Below, piece by piece: positions 22,311-33,653 of a stretch of 64,000 nucleotides of DNA. The translations under genes and the position numbers were made by a program. The DNA is from Colocasia esculenta (lineage: Eukaryota; Streptophyta; Magnoliopsida; Alismatales; Araceae): NCBI GenBank assembly GCA_014218235.1, contig CM024755.1:159209941-159273940 (forward strand). The letters are read 5' to 3'. How positions within the stretch are numbered: position 1 is the first letter of the stretch; each line of letters opens with the position of its first letter. The notes below the pieces were generated by a model. That model was not told the origin of the DNA and did not search any database. It saw only the letters and a program-made list of their open reading frames with translations.

Positions 22311-23625
22311 ATGCGGGGTGCGGGATAATCAGTTATATGCTAAATTTAGTAAATGTGAATTTTGGTTGAAAGAAATTCAATTCTTGGGGCATGTAATTTC
22401 AGCCGAAGGTGTGGCAGTTGATCCCAGTAAGGTAGAAGCAGTTATAAAGTGGGAAGCACCAAAGACAATTAAAGAAATTAGAAGTTTTCTGGGTCTAGCT
22501 GGGTATTATAGACGTTTTATACAAGATTTCTCCAGAATTACAACACCTATGACTAGATTGACAAGGAAAGGTGTACCATTTGTATGGTCTGGTGAATGTC
22601 AAAAAAGGTTCATGGAATTGAAAAAGAGACGTACAACAGCACCGATACTGACATTACCAGTGGGAAATGGTGGTTTTGTGATTTATACAGATGCGTCCAA
22701 GAGAGGGCTTAGAGCAGTGCTTATGCAATATGGGAAAGTGATAGCTTATGCATCTCGACAATTAAAACCAGCAGAAGAAAATTACCGAGCTCATGATTTA
22801 GAGTTAGCAACAATTGTATTTGCCTTAAAAATATGGAGACATTATCTATATGGTCAAAGGTTTGAAATTTTTACAGATCATAAAAGTTTGAAATATATCT
22901 TTTCTCAGAAAGATTTAAACTTTCATCAGCGAAGATGGGTTGAATATCTGAAAGATTATGATTTAAGTTTGGCTTACCATCCAGGTAAAGCTAATGTTGT
23001 TGCTGATGCATTAAGTAGAAAGACATATTTGAGTCTTATGATGATAAAAGAATGGAGATTGTATGAAGAAATAGCAAAAAATACACTGTATGTTCCCAGT
23101 AGTCAGCGGCAAGCAGTGCTAGCCAATAGCACTATAGAGCCATTATTGTATTGGCAAATCGTTGAAGCTCAAAAAGCTTATGTAAATTTAGTAGAAATTG
23201 TAAAAATGGAAGGAATTACTATTGATGATAATTGTGTGATCAGTCTCAGAGGCAGGTTGTTTGTGCCAGCAGACAGAGAGGTGAAGCAGAGAGTATTAGA
23301 AGAAGCCCATAAATCCCGATACACGATTCATCCAGGTAGCACCAAAATGTATCAGGATTTGGAAAAGCATTTTTGGTGGCCCCATATGAAAAGAGAAATA
23401 GCAGAATTTATTTCCAGGTGTGCGGTTTGTCAACAAATCAAAGCAGAACATCAGAAACCCAGAGGTTTATTGCAGCCATTACCCATTCCACAGTGGAAGT
23501 GGGATGACATTGCTATGGACTTTGTAGCGGGGTTACCAAGAACAGCTTCAGGACATAATGGAATATGGGTATTTGTTGATAGGTTGACCAAGGTGTGCAC
23601 GCTATTGGCAGTAAGTATGTCCTAG
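22311..23625 (+). pseudogene. Tekay1 RT remnant, RNase H and integrase N-terminus (434 open codons)
   Basis: Protease sequence ending near RKLLNAGC runs straight into the end of RT (LYAKFSKCEFW, FLGHVISAEGV). The finger/palm part with the YVDD site is missing, a deletion of roughly 700-800 bp compared with usual chromoviruses. RNase H is well kept (IYTDASKRG, RAHDLELATIVFAL, FTDHKSLKY, NVVADALSRK). Integrase then shows the His-Cys zinc module (IHPGSTKMYQDL, CAVCQQIK) and the first catalytic Asp (IAMDFVAGLP). The frame ends by a shift near 23600. Apart from the deletion this half is surprisingly free of stops. Confidence 0.88.
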
Positions 23626-24554
23626 ACAGTGGACAGGCTAGCAAAATTTATGTTGACAGAATAGTTCCATTGCATGGTATCCCAAAAACTATTGTTTCTG
23701 ACAGGGATCCTCGGTTCACTTCTGGTTTTTGGAGAAGTCTGCAAAGGGTTATCGACACGGAATTAAGATACAGTTCAGCCTATCACCCACAGACAGATGG
23801 TCAAATGGAGAGGACTATTCAGATAATTGAAGATATGTTACGAGCATGTTGCTTAGTATGGAGAGGTAGCTGGGAACAATATCTGGGCATGGTTGAGTTT
23901 GCTTATAACAATAGTTATCATACTAGTATCGGGATGGCACTGTATGAGGCGCTATATGGAAGGCCGTGCAGAACACCACTAAACTGGCATGAAGTGGGAG
24001 AGAGGCAGGTAACAGGTCCTAAGTTGCTGCAACAAACCACGGAAATGATCAAATTCATAACGGAAAAATTGCAGACAGCCCAGAGTCGGCAAAAGAGTTA
24101 TGCAGACAATCGACGAAGGCCACTTCGATTTGAAGTTGGGGACTATGTTTTTCTGAGAGTTTCCCCTACTAAAGGTGTTCTGAGATTTAGCAAAAAAGGA
24201 AAGTTAAGCCCGAGGTATGTAGGACCCTTTCAAGTGTTAGAAAGGATCAGGGAGACGGCTTATAGAATTGAATTACCAGCTGATTTTGCAAATGCTCATG
24301 ATATTTTTCATGTCTCCATGTTGAGAAAGTACATTGAAGATCTAGCGCAAATTGTCAGTTATCAGGGTGGTGACTTAAGACCAGACATGTCAATGTCAGA
24401 GTATCCAGTGCAAATCACAAGCCGTAAGACACAGAAGTTAAGGAATAAAGAAATTGAGTTAGTAAAAGTCAGGTGGGAAAACAGGCTAGGAGGAGAGGAT
24501 ACCTGGGAATTAGCCAAGGAAATGATTATATCATATCCCTATCTCTTTGAGTAA
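23595..24554 (+). pseudogene. Tekay1 integrase core and chromodomain
   Basis: It continues integrase in another frame: IVSDRDPRF (second Asp, about 23695) and DGQMERTIQIIEDML (Glu, about 23800), then the GPFQVLERI, YRIELP and HDIFHVSML motifs. At the end (about 24440-24554) ELVKVRWENR...DTWELAKEM is a chromodomain tail. Chromoviruses use it to steer insertion towards histone-marked chromatin. The ORF ends naturally at 24552-24554. Confidence 0.88.
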
Positions 24555-24660
24555 GTCTTTAAATCTTTTTAGATGATAGTGCTTATTAATGTTTTTAAAG
24601 TTTGAATGTTTAAATTGTGTTATAAATTTTGAGGTCAAATTTCTTTTTAGATGATAGTAA
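24555..24660 (+). other. Tekay1 3' untranslated spacer without a clear polypurine tract
   Basis: The 106 bp hold a direct repeat of CTTTTTAGATGATAGT (about 24566 and 24643). A G-rich purine tract, expected just before a 3' LTR, is not visible, so the priming site may be mutated or replaced by this repeat. Confidence 0.5.
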
Positions 24661-26917
24661 TGTAACGTCGTGAATTTCTCGAATCCATGTGGATCCTGTG
24701 TTTGGTGTTTATGGAGGCCAACGTGTGGCCAATGTGGTGTGTTTCAGGTTCTTACGCAGGTTTTGGGGCTTACTAGGCCGGCTATTTGGGCCCATAGCAC
24801 CCCTCAGTTTACTGTCTGTGAATGCGACGGGGATGGGCGTCGCGTTCCGAACGTGACGGTCCTGCATGTCGTGTTCCGAACGCGACGGTCCTACATGTCG
24901 CGTTCCTGTTGCTGCCCAGAGGCGCTGATCGTCCGCATGTGCGCCATGTGTTGCACGTCGGGCGACCTGCGGATGTCAACCCTAGGAAGGCGACACCCAG
25001 GTCCATCGCGACCTGGTCGTGACGGAGGGGTTGGTCGCGTTCTTAACCGCAGCAGGTTCTTAAAGCCTGCTGGCCAGACAGAGCTGGGCATGCTATGTTT
25101 GGCCAGGGGGAAGAGCTGCTGCGGCGTGTGGGGGCGATTTGGCGTGGGAACGAGATTTTGGGCGTCTTCTCGCCGCGAGGACCGCGCGTGGAGCAGGGGA
25201 AACGCCGGGGGATTATTGTTTTTCGTGTTCTTCGAGGAGGTAGGGTATTCCTCTTGTTTTATGGGCTGTGAGTGGCTTGTTATGATTGTGTAGTGTGTTA
25301 TTTGATTTAATAACATTAGATATCATACTAGGAGATACATTAAAGCATGAAAATGGTGAATTAAACATGGTTTATGTGGTTTGTGGGGGTAATCCGGAGG
25401 GTGTTCCTCGGATTAGGGCTTCTGCCTGTGAAGGCGACGAAGCCTCGGGTCGCGACAGGCTGACCCGTCGCGACAAGGTTTGTCATCGCGACATGTTGGG
25501 GCGTCGCGTTCTGATGGCGATAGAGCCCTAGCCCGCGACCTCAGCCGAGAGGTCAGTTTGTGCATGGTTTCAGTCGTGTGTTCGTACGATTATCGTTATA
25601 TGATGTAAGTGGCAGTGGCAAGTGGTGCATTGGCACCTGTGATGCTCTGGGAGCGTGTTGTTTTAGAGGCTAGCGTACGGTTAACATAGCTAGCGAGTTG
25701 TTTACGTGTTGGTGTGTTGTTCACACGGTGTTTGTGTTGTTCACGTGTTGTGGATAGGCTGTACATGAGGTTGACATGAGGTTTCACGTGGTTTGTGCAG
25801 TGTGCACGTGGTTTTGTGTGCGTGGCGAGTAGTACGACGCCTGCCGTGGTTACCTTCTCAATTGGGTGCTCCAGGTTCTTTGTGAGCCAGGCTGTTAGCT
25901 CGAGGCTTGTCCCGATACTTGTGTTGTACGGTTGATGTCTGTGTCGTCTGTCCTGGACACCCTCACTCCTATGTTTGAGTTGTACGTCCGGCTGAGGGAA
26001 AGACGACAGTAGGGTAGCGAATTTTGAGTTTGTGTTTATCGCTTGTAGCGTGCTCGTAGTTGGGGGTACGGACACCAGTAGACGTCACTGGTCCCCAGCT
26101 AGTCCTTTACAGTGCCTCACTCTAGGGAGCTCAGGCCAGAGTCCCTAGAGGTGCTAGGCATGGGCCTGTGGCTGTGTGGTCCACAGGTTGTGGTGTTGGT
26201 TGGTCTCCACTGTTGTTTGTCTTGTTCCTATGGAGTGGTAGTTGGACCTTTCGTCCGTGGTTGCAAGGCTGAGAGGTAGACCTGTGTAGTTTTGTCTGAG
26301 TCAGTAGTTGGTGTCGCGAACCAGTCTACATGGCTCGAGTGTGGCGGTCTCTACTTTAGCACGTACACGTGGTTGTGGTTTGCCATTTATTTATTAATAT
26401 GGTTTTACGTTGTCGGCATACGGTAAGTGGTATTTACAGTTTTAATAGCTTGTTAGCCTGTGTTATATGAAATGCTAGCGTAGCCTTTTGTTTACACACT
26501 TGTGTTGGTTTGCTTGGTTTTTGGGGAGTTACCCTACTGAGCCAGTGACTTGCGAGGCTCACCCCTACTCCCAACAGGTGAAGGAGAGGAGGAGGTTTCA
26601 CTTCCATCCTCCAGTTCGAAGCCGCATCGCGGCAGCGTTGGGCCAGCACCTCCAGCAGTGTAGCTTTTTTTCTTGTTGCACCTCGGGGTATGCCCCAGGC
26701 TCTTGTACCTTTATTTGACTTTTGTTGAAAAAGGCTGTGTAAATTCAGTATGAATATATGTGGGTTTGTGAGTTATATATATATAAATGTGTTCCTTTGT
26801 GTTTCCACGGACTTGTGAGTTTGTTACCCCTTGTGAAGCTACGGCCCGATCTCGGGAGGCGGACTCGGGTCAAGCTCGTTATTGGTTTAACGGGTTTGAA
26901 CAGCGCAGTTCGTCACA
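24661..26917 (+). repeat. 3' LTR of Tekay1 (2257 bp)
   Basis: It starts TGTAACGTCGTG and ends CGTCACA followed by GACTA. It is collinear with the interrupted 5' LTR and gives its empty site. It contains TCGCGA words near 24838, 24897, 25007, 25447, 25467, 25486 and 25502, and a TATA-rich run at 26772-26786. Confidence 0.9.
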
Positions 26918-26922
26918 GACTA

Positions 26923-27125
26923 ATACTCAGAAGATTGTGATTGAGACCATCAACAAACAACACAATTTCAATAGAGTTAGAAGCATTCTTACCTACCTTA
27001 CCTGTGCCAATTATTTGGCCTTTATTGTTACCTCCAAACACAACTTGACCTCCATATTTTTCAACCAGCAAACAAAATTTTTCTTTATCGCCCGTCATGT
27101 GCCTTGAGCAGCCACTGTCCAAGTA
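26923..27125 (-). pseudogene. Copia A protease, cut by Tekay1
   Basis: MDSGCSRHMTGDKEKF carries the copia protease Asp-Ser-Gly, and ends at the insertion with NHNLLSIS. The gene resumes at 15354. Confidence 0.86.
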
Positions 27126-27919
27126 CCACTTGTTTTGATTTTGGGCTGCTAGGCATTCCTACAAAGACAGATCAGAAAAGAAGTTTTAGTACCTAAATTA
27201 CTTTGGGTCCCATTCTTTCATTCATGCTAGAAAGTAAATGCTTAGGAATCCACAATTGTTTGCATTTCAACATGTTTAGTTTATTCCAGCATTGTAGCTC
27301 AGTATGACCAAGCTTTTTACAACATTTGCATGATGGAGTTTGAATTTTTGAAATTCTTTTACTGTTGTATTGAACTTGTGAATACTTTTGTCCTTTTGGT
27401 TGCTTGGATGGTTTTGATTTTTCAACTGATTTCCATACCTGTCGACAGTTCAGTTTTTGCCTTGAATGCCTGTCGACAGGTGCTGTTGCTTGTTGACTAG
27501 TTAAGTCCTTTTATTTGTTTTTCAAATCATTATTTTTAACATGAGCTTGTTTACTTACACTTGGACTGTACTGAACAAAGAAGGTGACCAATTTTTTGTC
27601 CAAGTTTCTTTTAATTTTCAGTTTGAAATCCAAGTCCATGCCTTGTTATGTTTGACTTAACTCCTAGAACAGCATTAAGATTTTCCTTTCCTTTGACAAA
27701 TCTTGACAAATCTTCATTCTTTCCTTTTAGTTCTTTTTGAACCTCTTCCATTTTCTTCTGAATCTTTTGATTCTCATTTTGATGAGTTTCAACAGATTTA
27801 TTTAGAGTTTGTTTTTCTTTTTCATTCTCTTGAAGTTTTTCTTTCATGCAATCCATATCAACATAGTGGTTTTCCTTTTTAGTTTTCAGTAGATCTATCT
27901 CTCTAGTTAGGATTGCAAG
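27126..27919 (-). pseudogene. Copia A gag C-terminal part, decayed
   Basis: A Lys/Glu-rich coiled-coil-like frame (27856-27611) and scattered fragments link gag to protease. TGTCGACAG words at 27441 and 27470 lie in this coding stretch and match the palindromes of the A LTR. Confidence 0.55.
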
Positions 27920-29157
27920 TTATTTATCATTACTTGTGCTATGCACAAGATTGTTGATTTTCTTTTTCAGTGCTTTGTTCTCAGATTTATATTCATAGAA
28001 TTTTTCAAACAGCATGGTATATGCTTCTTCCCACTCTTCAACTGTGTAGTTTTCAAAAGAAGAATTTACCTCATTGGAGTCCTCACTCCTTGCCATCAAG
28101 CACTGGATTTCTTCATCATCAGAATTGTTTTGAGCATCTTCATCTTCGTCTTCAACTCTCCAAGTTGCCATCATGGCCATGGGTTTTTTGTATGTAGACT
28201 TGTTCTTTATTAGCTTTCGTTTGAGCTCTGGGCATTCATCTCTCATGTGCCCCTATCTTTTGCATTCATAACAAACAATCATGTCATTTTTCTTATTTGT
28301 ATCAAATTTATTTGAAAAGTCCTTTTTAGGAAGAGTTTTGAAGTTTCCTGGCGCCTTCCTTTTGAACTTGAGGAATTTTTTGAATTGTCTAGTTAGCATG
28401 GCCATCTCATCATTTTCACTTTCACTAGACGTTTCATTTTCATCAATTTCTGGTTCAATCTCTTTCTTGGAACTTCATGAGGCATTATTTGAAGTTTTCA
28501 ATGCAATAGACTTTCTTGGATTGACCTCAGATTCTTTTTCATTTCAGATTGATTTCATAGGTCATTAGTGATCCTATCAATTCATCTAATTGCATTGTGG
28601 ATAGGTCTTTAGAGTCCTCAATGATAGTGGCCTTAGTGTGCCAAGAGGATGGAAGAGATTGAAGTATCTTCCTCACTAAGTCACTCTCACTGTACTCTTT
28701 CTCAAGACCTTTCAAACCATTAATTATGATCATGAATCGTGCAAACATGTCTGAAATTGTTTCTTCAATTTTCATTTTAAACATCTCATATTCAGACACA
28801 AGCATACTAGCTTTGGTTTCCCCTACCTCAGACGTACCTTCGTTCCAATTTGTCCCACATCTCCTTTGAAGATGAGCATGTGGAGACTCTTGAGTATTCC
28901 TTCGTATGCACAACACATTGCATCATGTTCAAGGCGCTCCAGTTCAAGGTTCCCTTGCAAATTTGTTCCCTTGTCTAGTTGTCCTCATCAGCAGGCAGCT
29001 CATAGGGTCCCTTGCTTATGATCTTCCACAGCTCATAGTCTTGAGCTCTCAGAAATACCTGCATTCGATTTTTCCAGTATGTATAGTCAGTCCCGTCAAA
29101 GAAGGGAGGCTTAGACACTGAGTGTCCTTCAGCCAAAAAGCCTTTTTTAGTTTCCAT
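27920..29157 (-). pseudogene. Copia A gag
   Basis: It starts METKKGFLAEGHS at 29157 and continues through PPFFDGTDYTYWKNRM, then in broken frames FARFMIIINGLKGLEKEY and LPSSWHTKATIIEDS (28740-28620). A zinc knuckle CYECKR-stop-GHMRDEC lies near 28270-28235, with TAG in place of a Gln codon. Typical copia UBN2-type gag, dead by multiple stops. Confidence 0.85.
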
Positions 29158-29215
29158 TAAACATAATCTCTCTTGATCATTAGATCAAGCAATTAAAGCT
29201 GTGAAATCGGAGAAA

Positions 29216-29231
29216 CCTTGCTCTGATACCA
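29216..29231 (-). promoter_or_regulatory. Copia A primer-binding site (tRNA-Met type)
   Basis: On the minus strand TGGTATCAGAGCAAGG begins two bases after the LTR end. Confidence 0.92.
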
Positions 29232-29233
29232 AT

Positions 29234-30465
29234 TGATAGGTGTGCGGAATTAACTATAATAGTAATCTAGAAGGGGGGGGTTGAATAGATTACTACCAAT
29301 TAAAAGCAAACTGACCTTCTTTTTGAGATTATTACTAACTGTAGAAAAGCCTAAAAAGATAAGGATCAAGTTTAAACTTAGATGTGTGTGTAGAGAGCGT
29401 TTAGGAGGTTAGCAGTACGAAGGATGTGTGAACAAATATTCGTGCCTAGCATACATCTAATGTTAGATCAATGCAAACCACAGGACACGAAGATTTAAGG
29501 TGGTTGGGACTACACAACTTGTGTAACCTACGTCCACAGTCCACACACACATGCGCTAAACTGCTTATCAAGCAAGTTCAACACAAACACTAACACACAC
29601 AGGAGGCCTGAGACAAACACGATCTCAGATCAACCACACACACTTGCGATGAGCGCAAGGACTGCTCAAACCAAAAATATACACACATGTAAAGAAAACT
29701 GGAATGTAGGAAGAGTTCAGAGTTTTAGAACAAATTGATTCGGTGAACTCTTCAGGTTCTTCATCCAGATGAACTTCAAACTTCACGTCGTTGAAGATCT
29801 GATGATGATGATAAAGTTTGAGACTTGTGGACGAATCTGCTTCAACTTCTCTTCTGAGATGGATCTCTTGTTGATCAGGTTGGAGACTTGAAGCAGAAAA
29901 GCAGAGGAACCTCCTTCTTGTTGTTCTTGGCTTAGGGTTTGGTGTGGAGGCTTCTTACTTCAAATAGGAGTCTAAAAAGTCTTTATATAGTAGTGTCCTA
30001 TTCTCACACAACTCTATGGATTCATGTGCATGAGAAGAGGATACCCTAATAAAGACATCATGTAGCTCACGTATGACAACTTGACTGCGGCTGTTGACAG
30101 ATGCTCACTGGCTCTCGACAGGTACTACAACATTTATGTCTTCCAGAACCATGTTTCTGATCAAAAGGCTGGGCTATCAATAGATGAAACCTGGCTGTCG
30201 ATAGCTACTGATTATTTTTGTTTTCCAGAAACTTTCTGATGAGCATCTTCACTGGCTATCGACAGATGGGTCCAGGCCTGTCGACAGCTGGTTGTTTCTT
30301 GTGTTTTTCCAGATCATTTTTATGCTTGAAATTGCTTCTTGATGTGTACTTCCATTTTTCACTTGATTTCCTGCAAAAAAGAAGCTTTAAATAAGATCTC
30401 ATGAAGGCATATGTCATGCATTTTTCATAGTGTCATGTCATTTTATCATGTCTTCTCCTCATGCA
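29234..30465 (-). repeat. 5' LTR of copia A
   Basis: The inner end (TGATAGGTGTGCGG on the plus strand) is fixed by the primer site. The outer end is set at TGCATGAGG (minus strand) because the related C LTR also begins TGCATGA. A TATA box CTATATAAAG (minus) lies at about 29982-29991. Upstream of it in element orientation, 30084-30300 holds at least six copies of CTGTCGACAG or variants (CTATCGACAG, CTGTTGACAG). TTTGG follows at 30466. Confidence 0.75.
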
Positions 30466-30684
30466 TTTGGTGTCCTTGTCGGACCACGAGGAAGGTCTGA
30501 GTGAGACCTAGTGGTGGCTGTGGATGTCGTTCCGTGTGTGAGGATTCTCCGCGAGATGATGTTGCTCTGGTTCTCGTCGCTCATGTGGTTTCTCGGTTGG
30601 GCTGGTGACCGATGCTAGTTGCTGCTAGTAGCATAAGGCTGTTTCCCTAAGTGTTGTGCTTGACTCTCAGGCATTTTTTTGGGT

Positions 30685-30830
30685 TGCTGTCGGCAACTGT
30701 GTACTCTGTCAGGTTTCACTAGTGATGGAGTGGGTTGCTGACCAGTGTTTCTCATGTTGTTGTCGGCAACTACATCCTCTGTCAGGTTTTGTTGGCGACA
30801 GAGTGGGTTGCTGGTCGGTTGGTCCCAATA
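30685..30830 (+). repeat. 73-bp tandem repeat, two copies
   Basis: TGCTGTCGGCAACTG at 30685 recurs as TGTTGTCGGCAACTA at 30758. Both are followed by CTCTGTCAGGTTT and GAGTGGGTTGCTG. Confidence 0.7.
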
Positions 30831-31038
30831 GCCGGTTCCGTTGGTGGCTGCAGTCATGCAGTTGTCTGTTGGCATTTTTTGATATTCAGGTCGGTTTTAG
30901 AGTTGCTTGGTACCTATAGGGTTATCGTTCCGTTTGGACACCTCGCGTATGGCTGGAGTAAGCCATTGGATTTTCGGTTGCGTGCTCCCCGTGTGTTTGG
31001 GGCTCATTGTGCGAGTCGTTGGTTTCTAGCTTTGTACA

Positions 31039-31290
31039 CTCTGTGCGCGTTTGGCGGTGTGGTTGTTGCCACGAGGGGGTCGTGATGAGACTTAGTGGCT
31101 CTTCGCACCTGCGTTTTGTGTGCTCTGTGCGTGTTTGGAGGTGTGGTTGTTCCTATGAGGAGGTCGTGATGAGACTTAGTGGCTCTTCGCACTCGCATTT
31201 TGTGTGCTCCGTGCGCATTTGGCGGTGCGGTTGTTGCCACGAGGAGGTCATGGTGGGACTTAGTGGCTTCTCCGCCCTTGCACTCGTGTT
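31039..31290 (+). repeat. 84-bp tandem repeat, three copies
   Basis: CTCTGTGCGCGTTTGG (31039), CTCTGTGCGTGTTTGG (31123) and CTCCGTGCGCATTTGG (31207) mark unit starts exactly 84 bp apart. Each contains ATGAGACTTAGTGGCT or a variant. The period is a multiple of three, which leaves frames open on both strands, but codon meaning is not evident. Confidence 0.82.
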
Positions 31291-31373
31291 GGCTCGCGTG
31301 TTCCATTTAGTCCCTCAGAATCTCTTGGGCTTGCCCAAATTTCGAGGATAAAATTGTTTTAAGGGGGGTAGAA

Positions 31374-33127
31374 TGTAATACCCAGCTTCTTGACTTTCCG
31401 TCCAGTGTCTCGGATGATTGGCCACTAACGCGTCCGGGCTAGATGACGCGTTAGTGTCGCATCGTGGGTGTTCGATGAGACAATCATCTTTGTCGTGACC
31501 AGCTTGTGTGTCGCATTCTTGTCATGCCCGGCTTTCTCGTCACGTCTTCATGTCGCGCCTAGTCAACGGGTCGCGACAGTGTTCCGTTACTTCGGTCATC
31601 TGACTCCTGTCAGGGTGGCAGGCATGTCAGTGTGACTTGTCGGGTTTTTACGGCGTCCCTGGGGGAAGCGTTGGTGTCGCAGTGCCTTGACCCGTCACGT
31701 TAAGGTCCTTAACATGACGCGTCGCCCCACCGTGACCTGGGTGCCGAAGGCTTAAGGCCTTGGCCGGTGACCCCTTCTCCCTTTTCCTCCTTCCCCTCTC
31801 TTCTCCTCCCCCTCGGGCGGTGCTCTGCCTCCCTCTCACCCCTTTGTGCATTTTAGGCGAGGAGGAGGGTCGTTCGTGGTGCCTTGGCGTTATGGAGCTT
31901 GCGTGGAGCAAGGAGGAGGTGGCCAATCCGATGTGAAGGGCCCTTATGGGTTTGTTTCTTCATTGAAGGTAGGGATTGCTTGTACCCTTCTCGATATATG
32001 TGGATTGGGAGCCCCTCATGGTTTGTAGATAGCATTTCCTACTTTTCCATGCTCCCCTCCCTCATGTGGTGTGTTTGTAGCACGTGGGTGGCCCCGGGAT
32101 GGAGCATTCAGTGGGTCTGCCTCTCTGCTGGTGTCGCGACCGCGGTGCGCGTCGCGACACCAGAAGAGGCGTCAGCCCGGTCGGATGCGACCTTGTTGTG
32201 ATGTGTTGCCCTGTCAGGATAAGGATAGCTGTCGCGACACGTTGCCCCATCGCGATAGGGTTGATGACGTGGTGCCCTTCCCCGTCGCAATGCTATCTCG
32301 ACCCCCAAAGGGGACGCGACAGTAGCTGTGTTGCCTGGGGTGTTTCTGTGGCCCCGGTTAGCGTGTCGGCATATGCCCCAGGGCAAGCTTGCCCTTAGGA
32401 CCTTCAAGTGGGGAGCGCGGCAGGTTGCCTCGCTGCGTTTAGTTATTGAAGGTGACACCTTTGTGGCTGTGTCCTGGCAGTGGTGCCAGGAAGCTCGCGT
32501 CTATCTAATAATCGATTGTCTGGTGGTCAATCGATTATTAGCAGAGCGATGCTTTCCGTACTGACTGGTAGTGTTTTTGAGGTTCTGTCTTGTTTGTGTG
32601 TGCCTTGGTTGGCCGACGGCCCTCTCGAGAATCTGTGCATGCCTCATGCTTGTTGGGCTTGTCGTGGGTTACAAGCCAGCGGTTTGGCATGGTTTTTGTT
32701 GTGCTTTCCTTGCCTGTTCACCCGGTGCTTGGCACTTGAGGGCTTTTCCCATTCAGAGGTTGTCTCTATTGCCTGGGACCCCCATCCTCGAGAGCCTGTT
32801 GAGGAGTGCTCTGGGCTACTAGTGTGCTCAAGTTGGCAGCCGAGTTGGCGGACTCTAGAGCGGAGGGGAAAACGAGGTTTGGACAACGACGCCGAGTCGT
32901 TTGTAGAGCTCTCTTGTTTGGTGCGAGACGCCGAGGTTGTTGAGGCGGCTCTCTTCCCGGCGTGACCCAGACAATCCTATGTCTCACTGCCTCTCTCTAT
33001 GTTGGTTCCAGAGCCACGTAGTGGTGCTAGGCGTTGGGCCGCAGCTTGGCTAGGCTGTGGTGTTGCGTGCGTTTGTGTGTTCTATAGAGGCTCTATCTCG
33101 CTCTCCCCGGGGAGGTTAGAGGCGAGA
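31374..33127 (+). repeat. Tekay2 3' LTR, left part (interrupted by the TRIM at 33128)
   Basis: It begins TGTAATACCCAGC after the purine tract. It is related to the LTRs of Tekay1 and Tekay3: shared GGTGCTTGGCACTTGAG (32727, 62190), CTGGGACCCCCA and GTAGAGCTCTCTT. TCGCGA words cluster at 31566, 32132, 32150, 32231 and 32253. The LTR continues after the TRIM, but its right end was not found. Confidence 0.75.
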
Positions 33128-33175
33128 TGTGACGACCCAACCAACAAACTGGCCCAACAACCATACTAGTTGGTA

Positions 33176-33241
33176 GACTTTCCAGGAAGGTCACCTATCC
33201 TAGGACTACTCCCAACTAAGCACACTTAACTTTAGAGTTCT
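33176..33241 (-). promoter_or_regulatory. 5S rRNA-like internal promoter in the 3' LTR of the TRIM
   Basis: The minus strand shows AGTTAAGTGTGCTTAG, GGAGTAGTCC and AGGATAGGTGACC. Compared with the other LTR it has C to T changes in both conserved boxes, so this copy is the weaker promoter. Confidence 0.82.
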
Positions 33242-33588
33242 TTTCCTGCTCGAGCTCTGAAAATGACTAGTCCAAGTTGTTGGTAGTTTGCTGATTTAGT
33301 CTATTTAACATATTCTTATATGGGGTGTTACAGTCTACCCCTCTTATATAAGCGACGTCCTCGTCGCTGCTCACATATAGCACTCAATCAAACCCAGGCA
33401 GGTAAGATTCTAGAGGTGGCTCCCACTATGTAGCACTTTGTGCCATTATGGCCTCAAGAGGTGGCTCCCATAGCTTAGCACTTTACCCTATGTGGCACTT
33501 AGCTCTTGTAGTTCTAGCTGGGCAAGGCTCTGATACCATTTGTGACAACCCAACCAACAAACTGGCCCAACAACCATACTAGTTGGTA

Positions 33589-33653
33589 GACTTCCCAAGA
33601 AGGTCACCCATCCTGTGACTACTCCCAACTGAGCACGCTTAACTTCAGAGTTC
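33589..33653 (-). promoter_or_regulatory. 5S rRNA-like internal promoter in the 5' LTR of the TRIM
   Basis: The minus strand shows AGTTAAGCGTGCT, GGAGTAGT and AGGATGGGTGACC, then TGGGAAGT. These match the 3' half of plant 5S rRNA, including the A, intermediate and C promoter elements. Confidence 0.88.

Larger units (their letters stand above)
15360..26917 (+). mobile_element. Tekay1: complete Ty3/gypsy Tekay-clade chromovirus, plus strand
   Basis: The 5' LTR (15360-20516, itself interrupted), tRNA-Met primer site (20519), gag, protease, part of RT, RNase H, integrase with C-terminal chromodomain and 3' LTR (24661-26917) are all present. GACTA flanks the element on both sides (15355-15359, 26918-26922). 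The LTRs differ at about 15 of 208 bases in a stretch I compared by eye (19201 against 25599), mostly transitions, so the insertion is old. The copy lacks the catalytic half of RT and has many stops. Confidence 0.9.
12959..30465 (-). mobile_element. Copia element A (SIRE/Maximus-like), split by the Tekay1 and Tat insertions
   Basis: The minus-strand order is LTR (30465-29234), primer site, gag (29157-27900), protease (27125-26923), then after removal of 15360-26922 GAG-pre-integrase (15354), integrase and RT, ending at 12959 where Tat inserted. The copia order (INT before RT) is clear. Reading across the Tekay1 insertion restores the frame: SIS on the right side meets QLCDKGHKV on the left. 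RNase H and the 3' LTR lie left of the window, beyond Tat. Stops are frequent, so the copy is old. Its gag matches that of element C (shared FLAEGH and PPFFDGTDYTY motifs), so A and C belong to one family. Confidence 0.88.
30466..31373 (+). mobile_element. 3' end of Tekay2 (non-coding, repeat-rich)
   Basis: The stretch ends TTTCGAGGATAAAATTG (about 31340) then a purine tract AAGGGGGGTAGAA (31361-31373), the layout that precedes a Tekay 3' LTR. Tekay3 has the matching TTTCGAGGACGAAATTG near 60118. Two tandem-repeat blocks are present. No pol domain is seen, so pol lies beyond element A or is lost. Confidence 0.6.

Noticed and set aside
33176..33653. A functional 5S rRNA gene
   Set aside because: Only about the 3' half of 5S is present, it is in both short LTRs, and it carries changes; a Cassandra TRIM explains it fully.
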